Part shown: one piece after another, positions 6,928 to 11,461 of the stretch
Layout of the letters: each line of letters begins with the position of its first letter
How positions within the stretch are numbered: the first letter of the stretch is position 1
DNA from: Nitrospinota bacterium
GTDB lineage: Bacteria > Nitrospinota > Nitrospinia > UBA9942
DNA length: 11,461 bases
NCBI GenBank assembly: GCA_016234205.1
Contig: JACRGN010000112.1
Span: forward strand, 1 to 11,461
Reading direction: 5' to 3'
The notes under the pieces: model-generated
The model's input: the letters and a program-made list of their open reading frames with translations, nothing else
Told to the model about the DNA's origin: nothing
The model's database searches: none
Program-made: the position numbers and the translations under genes

Positions 6928-7098
6928 AACCACGAAGCTCACGAAGAATTATAAAACTTAAACATAGAACACGAATTTCACGAATATACGAATGCCATAA
7001 ATAAAAAAATTAAAATATTTGTGTAATTTGTTCCATTCGTGTCATTCGTGTTTAATTCTTTTATCTTTTTCTTCGTGTCCTTTGTGTCCTTCGTGGTC
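6928..7098. repeat. Nested inverted repeat: CACGAAG arms around CACGAAT arms
   Basis: The outer arms are 6928-6950 (CCACGAAGCTCACGAAGAA) and 7069-7098 (TTCGTG, TTTGTG, TTCGTGG units). The inner arms are 6967-6996 (CACGAATTT, CACGAATAT, ACGAATG) and 7018-7053 (ATTCGTGT units). The inner left arm shares 28 identical bases with 5044-5071, and the inner right arm is closely similar to 5161-5198. The gap 6908-7212 between the reductase and ruvX holds this element and otherwise only A/T-rich sequence in which I see no gene. Confidence 0.85.
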
Positions 7099-7212
7099 TA
7101 TATTTTTCTGTATTTTAAAAAATCTTCTTTCTCTGTGAACTGTGGCAATTTTTATAATTTCCTATACATTTGAAATAATGATTGATAATAAAATAGAGGT
7201 TTTTGAAATAGT

Positions 7213-8154
7213 TTATGAATTGCCGAGCCGTTTATTTATAACCTTGAGAGCCCCGTATAGTGTCTCATTGACAGGGACAGTGATATTCATTTCATGCCCC
7301 AATCTGACAATAGCCCCGTTTATTGAATCAATCTCCATTGCCTTGCCATTTTCCCTATCCTGAAGCATGGAGGTCTTTATCTCTCCCGCTTTTAATGTCT
7401 TGGAGACAGTCTTTTCTACAATGTCATCCGATAGTCTTATTCCCTTTTTATTTGCGACCTCCACTGTTTCTTTCATTGTCATCTCTACGATTTTCCTTGA
7501 TTCAGGAATGGAGAGGACATCGGAGACCAATGAGCCGGTCAATGCTGTTATTGCATTAAACCCTGTATTCCAGAGCATCTTTGCCCATATATCCTTTTGA
7601 ATATTTTCTGATATTTTAATTGGAATTTTAGCCCTTTCAAATATTTTTAAAATCTTCTCACATCTCCCTTCAGTCCCCCTTAACAAAAGGGGATTAAGGG
7701 GGTTGTCCAGTTCGCCAATGGTAATCATGCCAGAAGCAGTATGAGATATTACACCCACCTCTAAAATTTGAGAGCCTATGAATGCCACACTTCCAATAAC
7801 CTTTTCTATTCCGAAAATGCTTCCTATTATCTCCTCACTATCCACTCCATTCAGGAGTGACATTAATACAGTATCATTTTTAACTGTGCCTTTTATATTA
7901 TTACAGGCATCAGGAAGGTCATAAGATTTTACTGCAATAATTATCAAATCATATTTTTCATTATCATCTGGTCTCTCTACCGCCTTTATTTTTATATTAA
8001 AATCACCGTTTATGCTTTTTATATAAAGCCCTTTTTCCTGAATTGCCTTAAGGTGTTCACCCCTTGCAAGAAATGTTACATTCTCACCAGCCTTTGCCAG
8101 CATCCCTCCAAAATAACCGCCAACCGCCCCAGCACCTACAATCAGTATTTTCAT
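7213..8154 (-). CDS. panE: 2-dehydropantoate 2-reductase (PanE/ApbA family)
   Basis: Such enzymes reduce ketopantoate to pantoate with NADPH on the route to pantothenate and coenzyme A; related family members act on other 2-keto acids. The protein opens with a dinucleotide-binding motif (GAGAVGGYFGG, residues 7-17) followed by FLARGEH. NGVDSEE (about 102-108) and the DIWAKMLWNTGFN block follow, with the likely catalytic Lys192 and Asn196, and a late acidic residue, Glu274 in AMEIDSING. The ATG at 8154 is chosen because it begins the Rossmann strand (MKILIVGAGAVGG); 17 extra residues upstream come from repeat sequence. At residues about 151-164 an in-frame palindromic repeat (NPLNPLLLRGTEGR) interrupts the usual GELD...I linker. 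The frame is intact after it and the catalytic block is preserved, so the enzyme is probably still active. At 313 residues it is slightly long for the family. Confidence 0.9.
   Translation of the reverse strand: MKILIVGAGAVGGYFGGMLAKAGENVTFLARGEHLKAIQEKGLYIKSINGDFNIKIKAVERPDDNEKYDLIIIAVKSYDLPDACNNIKGTVKNDTVLMSLLNGVDSEEIIGSIFGIEKVIGSVAFIGSQILEVGVISHTASGMITIGELDNPLNPLLLRGTEGRCEKILKIFERAKIPIKISENIQKDIWAKMLWNTGFNAITALTGSLVSDVLSIPESRKIVEMTMKETVEVANKKGIRLSDDIVEKTVSKTLKAGEIKTSMLQDRENGKAMEIDSINGAIVRLGHEMNITVPVNETLYGALKVINKRLGNS
7675..7702. repeat. G/C-rich palindrome in frame inside the reductase gene
   Basis: A perfect 9-bp stem CCCCCTTAA/TTAAGGGGG (7675-7683 and 7694-7702) with a 10-base loop ACAAAAGGGGA-like lies within the coding region. 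The same kind of CCCCCTT-AAGGGGG palindrome is a familiar dispersed intergenic repeat in environmental bacteria, and its translation as NPLNPLLLRG is a known tell-tale. It adds about 14 codons without breaking the frame. Confidence 0.85.
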
Positions 8155-8196
8155 AGAAAAATATAAACCGCAGAGAGCACAGTTTATAAAACACAT

Positions 8197-8279
8197 TAAA
8201 ACCACAAGATTAGCACAAGATCTTCACAAGATTTCCTTTTTCATTATCTAGTGTAAATCTGTGAAATCTGTGGTTTCAT
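8197..8279. repeat. Inverted repeat with CACAAGAT/CACAGATT units
   Basis: The left arm (8197-8234) has CACAAGATTAG, CACAAGATCTT and CACAAGATTT at 11-base spacing. The right arm (8251-8279) is an imperfect reverse complement with AATCTGTG units and ends in GGTTTCAT, like the half copy at 6446-6480. A short related AACCGCAGAGAGCACAG stretch lies just to the left (8166-8182). The element fills the gap between the DJ-1-family gene and the reductase gene. Confidence 0.75.
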
Positions 8280-8289
8280 GAGTTTTTTC

Positions 8290-8829
8290 TTATCCTTTAA
8301 TTATTGTCTCTGTTATTGCCTTTCCAAAACTTTTTGCTGCCTCAGGGCCATTCGCTGTAATAACCTTGCCTGAAATTACAACATCTTTTCTTATAAACTT
8401 TGCACCGCCATTCTGAAGTTCTTTGAGGGATTCGGGTGTCTCATATACAGTTGCCTCTCTGTTTTTCAAGACCCCTGCTTTTGCCAGTACTGCACCTGAT
8501 AAACATATAGCAGCAACTATCTTGCCTGATTTATCAGCATTCTGTACAACCTTGTGCAATTGGCTGTCATTCCAAAGGTGTTCAGGTGAGCCGTTACCTC
8601 CTACAACTATTACTGCATCATAGTCATCAGCCTTTGTATCTTTAATCAGAATATTTGGTGTTGCAGTTGCTCCTAACATTCCAGAACATTTACCCATCTG
8701 TTTGCATGCAATTGTTACCTTCGCCCCCTCTTTTTCAAATATTTCCTTTGGGTGATTCAGCTCTTCATCCCTGAAGTTTTTTGGTGCAATTACCATTAAT
8801 ATTTTTTTACCTGATAATCTTCCTGCCAT
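8290..8829 (-). CDS. DJ-1/PfpI family protein
   Basis: This is a single flavodoxin-like domain protein of the DJ-1/PfpI superfamily, whose members include glyoxalase/deglycase-type and chaperone-type proteins and the archaeal protease PfpI. After the first strand (KKILMVIAP) comes FRDEEL, which carries the conserved Glu (22 or 23). The second strand ends with VIVVGGNGSPEHLW, and the nucleophile elbow is AAICLSGAVLAKAGVL with Cys109. The residue after the Cys is Leu, not the His of PfpI-type proteases, so peptidase activity is unlikely. The late block VITANGPEAAKSFGKAI is typical. The ATG at 8829 is preferred over one 12 codons upstream because an AGGGGGGGG stretch lies 7 bases before it. The length, 179 residues, is normal. 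The exact substrate cannot be told from the sequence. Confidence 0.9.
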   Translation of the reverse strand: MAGRLSGKKILMVIAPKNFRDEELNHPKEIFEKEGAKVTIACKQMGKCSGMLGATATPNILIKDTKADDYDAVIVVGGNGSPEHLWNDSQLHKVVQNADKSGKIVAAICLSGAVLAKAGVLKNREATVYETPESLKELQNGGAKFIRKDVVISGKVITANGPEAAKSFGKAITETIIKG

Positions 8830-8836
8830 AATAAAT

Positions 8837-8845
8837 CCCCCCCCT
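8837..8845 (-). promoter_or_regulatory. Unusual poly-G ribosome site for the DJ-1-family gene
   Basis: On the - strand a run of eight G preceded by A lies 7 bases before the ATG at 8829. It can pair with the anti-Shine-Dalgarno sequence and decides the start. Homopolymer G runs are prone to slippage, so length variation could change spacing and expression. Confidence 0.6.
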
Positions 8846-8872
8846 GAAAGAAAATGCACGAACAATTTAGAT

Positions 8873-9001
8873 AAGACCTTATGTCCCTGTAGCGACTGTC
8901 AAATTTTCACTTTTCCACGGATGGTAAAAAGTGAAAATTTCCACAGTTCAGATAGCCATGGACGGCTGTCTGAACGGCAAGCGGAAGGGATATAAGGTCT
9001 T
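8873..9001 (+). other. Structured three-way-junction element (possible ncRNA or MITE-like element)
   Basis: An outer stem of 16 pairs joins 8873-8888 to 8986-9001. Within it are two hairpins: 14 perfect pairs between 8901-8914 and 8927-8940 (plus CCA/TGG closing a CGGA loop), and 12 pairs between 8946-8957 and 8964-8975 with a 6-base loop. The only two non-Watson-Crick positions, G8883 with T8991 and T8953 with G8968, would be G-U pairs in RNA read from the + strand but A-C mismatches from the - strand. The flanking genes are both on the - strand. It contains no reading frame of note. It could be a small mobile element with terminal inverted repeats or a structured RNA; the sequence alone does not decide. 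Confidence 0.7.
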
Positions 9002-9018
9002 TCACGCATTTTTTAGGT

Positions 9019-10734
9019 TTAAAATTTGTTCTCACTTCCCTTCATAATCATCTCCTCTGCATGTTTCCTGACAGTATCTGTAATTACCTTTCCACCAGCC
9101 ATCCTTGCAATCTCTTCAACCCTCTCTTCACCTAATAGCTCCTTGACTACTGTTATAGTCCTGCCGCTGAAAGCCTTTTTTGTTATCTGAAAATGTGCGT
9201 CTGCACGGCTTGCAATCTGAGGGAGGTGAGTAATACAAAATACCTGTCTGTTTTTTGAAACCTTCTTCAATTTTTCTCCAACCACCTCCGCTACACCTCC
9301 GCCTATCCCTGCATCCACCTCGTCAAAAATCAGGACAGGAATAGAATCTTTATTTGTCAGTATATTTTTTATTGACAGCATGACCCTTGAAAGCTCTCCG
9401 CCGGAGGCGATTTTTGAAAGGGGCTTTAAATCCTCACCAATATTTGGAGAGAAGAAAAATTCTATTTTGCCTATCCCCTCAGGAAAAACTTTAACAGACT
9501 TTCCTTTATATTTTATAAAACTGCTGTCATCATCTTCATAGAAAAAGTTTACCTTGAATCTGACCTTTTCCATCTTTAGCTCTTTTAACTCTTTTTCTAT
9601 CATGGATTCAAATCTATCAGAAGCCTTTTCCCTTTCCGATGCAAGTCCTGTTGCAATTATTTCTAAATCTTTTTTAAGCCTTTCCATCTCAGCGCTTAGT
9701 CCATCCATCCTCTCTTGATTCTTGGATAAGATTTCAAGTTCCTCATCAATCTTTTTTCTATAATTTAAAATATCCTCAATATTAGCACCATATTTTCTTT
9801 TTAAGGCTGTTATCTCTGCAAGCCTGTCATCTATTTCGGATAAGCGGTTTAGATTAAATTCAATTTTATCTGTGTAATCCCTTATCCTTGCCGCCAAATC
9901 CTCTATCTGAAAAAGAACCTCTCTTCCATCATTTAAAAATTTTTCTATTGATGAATCAATCTTGTTTAGCTCGCCGATGGCTGTAATAATAGTATTTAAC
10001 TTTTCAGTTACAGAGCCTTCTGATGAATATAAAATATCATAAGACTCTGTTGCATATCTGTGCAGTCTTTCCGCATTCTGGATGAGATTTTTTTCCCTTT
10101 TTAGCTCTTCATCTTCACCTGTATTTAGTTCAGCTTTATCTATCTCTTCCTTCTGAAAATTAAGCAGGTCTATCTTCTGCACCCTTTCCCTTTCATTATT
10201 TATAAGCTCATTTATCTCCCTTTGAAGATTCTGGAGATTTGAATAGTTTTCCTTACATTTTTCTCGTAAGGGCATGGCATTGCCAAATAGGTCAAGGACT
10301 GTAGAGTGGTTTTCGGGGTAGAGGAGGGTCTGATGTTCATGCTGTCCATGCACATCCACTAACATATTGCCGATATCTTTTAAGCTGGAAAGATTGATTG
10401 CATTTCCATTTATATAGCTTCTGTTCTTTCCTGAACGGGAAATCTGTCTTCTTATTATTATTTCATCATCTCCTGTTTCAATCCCTGATTTGGCAAGTAT
10501 CTCTCTTATCTTTTTTATCTGTGATATATCAAAAACCGCCTCAACTGCAGCAGAATCCTCTCCGCTCCTGATAGATTCATCAGATGCCCTTTCGCCGAGT
10601 ATCAGTCCGAGGGATTCAATTATAATAGATTTTCCTGCACCTGTCTCTCCTGTCAATATGTTAAGCCCACTCTTAAAATCTATATTTAGTTCATCTATAA
10701 TGGCATAGTTTTTTATACGCAGTTCCTTTAGCAT
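9019..10734 (-). CDS. recN: DNA repair protein RecN
   Basis: RecN is an SMC-like ATPase that helps recombinational repair of double-strand breaks by holding DNA ends or sister chromatids. The N-terminal half starts with MLKELRIKNYAIID and the Walker A motif GETGAGKS (29-36). The middle (about 150-380) is a long coiled coil rich in Glu, Lys and Leu. The C-terminal half has the signature ASGGELS (443-449), Walker B PVLIFDE (466-472) followed by VDAGIGG, and the switch His503 in ITHLPQIA. At 571 residues it is full length. The ATG at 10734 has AGG 6 bases upstream and gives the canonical N-terminus. Downstream is the structured element at 8873-9001; upstream is a G/C-rich palindromic repeat. No LexA-type operator was recognised. 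Confidence 0.97.
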   Translation of the reverse strand: MLKELRIKNYAIIDELNIDFKSGLNILTGETGAGKSIIIESLGLILGERASDESIRSGEDSAAVEAVFDISQIKKIREILAKSGIETGDDEIIIRRQISRSGKNRSYINGNAINLSSLKDIGNMLVDVHGQHEHQTLLYPENHSTVLDLFGNAMPLREKCKENYSNLQNLQREINELINNERERVQKIDLLNFQKEEIDKAELNTGEDEELKREKNLIQNAERLHRYATESYDILYSSEGSVTEKLNTIITAIGELNKIDSSIEKFLNDGREVLFQIEDLAARIRDYTDKIEFNLNRLSEIDDRLAEITALKRKYGANIEDILNYRKKIDEELEILSKNQERMDGLSAEMERLKKDLEIIATGLASEREKASDRFESMIEKELKELKMEKVRFKVNFFYEDDDSSFIKYKGKSVKVFPEGIGKIEFFFSPNIGEDLKPLSKIASGGELSRVMLSIKNILTNKDSIPVLIFDEVDAGIGGGVAEVVGEKLKKVSKNRQVFCITHLPQIASRADAHFQITKKAFSGRTITVVKELLGEERVEEIARMAGGKVITDTVRKHAEEMIMKGSENKF

Positions 10735-10752
10735 AGCTTACCTATAAAGATT

Positions 10753-10800
10753 CCCCTCACCTTAATCCTCTCCCCAGAGGGGAGAGGGATGGGTGAGGGG
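10753..10800. repeat. CCCCTCACC...GGTGAGGGG dispersed palindrome
   Basis: The outer arms CCCCTCACC (10753-10761) and GGTGAGGGG (10792-10800) are perfectly complementary. The inner arms CCTCTCCCC (10767-10775) and GGGGAGAGG (10779-10787) close a 3-base loop. This CCTCTCCCCAGAGGGGAGAGG core is a repeat found widely between genes of unrelated bacteria. It lies 19 bases upstream of the recN start and would form a strong hairpin in the recN leader. Confidence 0.85.
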
Positions 10801-10924
10801 GACTTATTGAAATTCCTATACTTTAAATTAATGATAAGTATACTGCAAAAACTTTCCTTAAACCACTTATAATTATTGTTTTGCATTGACTTTAAGATTT
10901 GGATTTGGTAAAAGACAGACACTA

Positions 10925-10930
10925 TATAAT
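10925..10930 (+). promoter_or_regulatory. Possible -10 box for hicAB
   Basis: A perfect TATAAT lies 74 bases upstream of the hicA start. No good TTGACA is found at 16-18 bases; the best candidates are ATTTGG or TTTGGT. A site like AAGGAG follows at 10934-10939 but no start codon is placed for it. Confidence 0.35.
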
Positions 10931-10943
10931 AACAAGGAGTTCA

Positions 10944-10980
10944 AGAGCGATACGCCCCTACGGGGCTACGGTTTAGCTCT
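10944..10980. repeat. Hairpin in the hicA leader
   Basis: The outer arms AGAGC (10944-10948) and GCTCT (10976-10980) enclose a perfect GCCCC/GGGGC stem (10954-10958 and 10962-10966) with a TAC loop. The segment is more G/C-rich than its surroundings and has the look of a dispersed repeat. It lies between the putative promoter and the hicA start, where it could affect translation of the toxin. Confidence 0.55.
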
Positions 10981-11003
10981 GCGGTTAGGTAACAAGATAG
11001 AAA

Positions 11004-11201
11004 ATGCCAAGGAAGATTAGAGATATAATGAAAAATTTACAGAGGGCGGGATTTGTTGACAGAGGAGGCAAAGGAGACCACCGGAATTTTGTCCATCCAA
11101 ATGTCACCAAACCAATCACTATTTCAGGAAAAGAAGGCGATGACGCAAAGCACTATCAAGAAAAGGCTGTGCGTCTTGCCATAGAGGAGGCTAAAAGATG
11201 A
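11004..11201 (+). CDS. hicA: HicA-family toxin (mRNA interferase)
   Basis: HicA toxins are small double-stranded-RNA-binding-fold RNases that cleave mRNA when not held by HicB. The sequence fits closely: an N-terminal helix (KIRDIMKNLQRAGF), then GGKGDHRNFVHP with the catalytic His26, then a strand (KPITISGKEGDDAKHY) and a C-terminal helix (QEKAVRLAIEEAKR). The length of 65 residues is typical. The TGA stop overlaps the ATG of hicB by 4 bases, the usual toxin-first order of HicAB loci. The ribosome site before the ATG is weak, and a hairpin lies in the leader, which would keep toxin translation low. Confidence 0.93.
   Translation: MPRKIRDIMKNLQRAGFVDRGGKGDHRNFVHPNVTKPITISGKEGDDAKHYQEKAVRLAIEEAKR
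11185..11190 (+). promoter_or_regulatory. Strong ribosome site for hicB
   Basis: A perfect AGGAGG inside the hicA 3' end lies 7 bases before the hicB ATG at 11198. By contrast, hicA lacks a good site, so more antitoxin than toxin should be made from a shared message. Confidence 0.85.
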
Positions 11202-11437
11202 ATGAGGAAGCCAGATATGTAAAAATTGTGGAGTGGTCAGAGCATGACAGGTGTTTCATAGGCAGTTGTCCAGAGCTTTTCTACGGAGGCTGCCATGGAA
11301 ATAATGAGCGTGAAGTTTTCGACGAATTATGCCAGATTATAGAAGAAACAATAAAGCTTTATCGGCAGGATAGTAAGCCACTACCTTCTCCACTTTCTGG
11401 CAGAGAGTTTGTAAACGCTTTACAGAAAATTGCCTGA
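11198..11437 (+). CDS. hicB: HicB-family antitoxin
   Basis: HicB antitoxins have a partial RNase H fold that covers the HicA active site. The sequence shows the family pattern: YVKIVEWSEHDRCFIGSCPEL (shown in part), then GGCHGNNEREVFDELCQIIEE, then a basic-acidic helix and KPLPSP. At 79 residues it lacks an obvious helix-turn-helix or ribbon-helix-helix at the C-terminus, which ends SGREFVNALQKIA. It may therefore neutralise HicA without strong DNA binding of its own. It overlaps hicA by ATGA and has its own strong ribosome site. Nothing recognisable follows in the last 24 bases. Confidence 0.92.
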   Translation: MNEEARYVKIVEWSEHDRCFIGSCPELFYGGCHGNNEREVFDELCQIIEETIKLYRQDSKPLPSPLSGREFVNALQKIA

Positions 11438-11461
11438 CCAATCACTGCACCCGACCAAAAA

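Noticed and set aside
8155..8205. A 17-residue N-terminal extension of the reductase from an upstream ATG
   Set aside because: The extension is encoded by repeat-flanking sequence, and the Rossmann motif begins directly at the internal ATG at 8154.
8830..8865. A 12-residue N-terminal extension of the DJ-1-family protein
   Set aside because: It would translate the poly-G ribosome site as Gly residues; the ATG at 8829 has proper spacing to that site.
8873..9001. tRNA-like or attC-like interpretation of the structured element
   Set aside because: Stem lengths of 16, 14 and 12 pairs do not fit a tRNA, and no attC core sites or integrase are present.
10728..10922. A 64-codon open frame on the - strand upstream of recN
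   Set aside because: Its C-terminal part (SPIPLPSGERIKVRG) is the familiar translation of the CCTCTCCCC/GGGGAGAGG dispersed repeat and the rest is A/T-rich leader; no homologous protein look and no ribosome site.

Overview
The window looks like a piece of a moderately AT-rich bacterial chromosome. Its gene content (a hybrid sensory histidine kinase, RuvX, MltG, a ketopantoate reductase, RecN, HicAB) and its gaps full of short-unit inverted repeats fit an uncultured or environmental Gram-negative lineage such as Nitrospirota or a deltaproteobacterial group. That placement is an impression from protein style and repeat style, not a proof.

Layout. From 1 to 1779 on the + strand is the 3' part of a multi-domain histidine kinase that enters the window inside an N-terminal receiver domain. 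It converges on a 610-residue protein of unknown function (1853-3685, - strand); a run of three abutting hairpins separates them. From 3789 to 4922 on the - strand is a cluster of small genes: a stand-alone MshEN-like (cyclic-di-GMP-binding type) protein, two small membrane proteins coupled to it by overlapping codons, and after a repeat a small zinc-ribbon-like protein. Then, all on the - strand, come ruvX and mltG (6907 to 5197), a PanE/ApbA-type reductase (8154-7213), a DJ-1/PfpI-family protein (8829-8290) and recN (10734-9019). The window ends with a + strand HicA/HicB toxin-antitoxin pair (11004-11437).

The most distinctive feature is the repeat load. Nearly every gap holds an inverted repeat whose arms are built from an 8-11 base unit repeated two to four times (CACGAAT-, CACAAAG-, CGCAGATTA- and CACAAGAT-type units). 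Two of these elements are nested one inside another. Repeat sequence also enters genes: it supplies the C-terminal tails of RuvX and MltG, and a G/C-rich palindrome sits in frame inside the reductase gene, adding about 14 residues at a surface-loop position. Between the DJ-1 gene and recN is a different element of 129 bases that folds as a three-way junction, with an outer 16-pair stem and two hairpins. Its two non-Watson-Crick positions become G-U pairs only if the + strand is transcribed.

Functionally the genes do not form one pathway. RuvX/MltG is a common neighbour pair (RNA/DNA processing nuclease and cell-wall transglycosylase). RecN is a repair ATPase, the reductase belongs to the pantothenate pathway, and HicAB and the repeats are accessory material. 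The best candidates for something undescribed are the structured element at 8873-9001, the nested inverted-tandem repeat family, and the small MshEN/membrane-protein operon.
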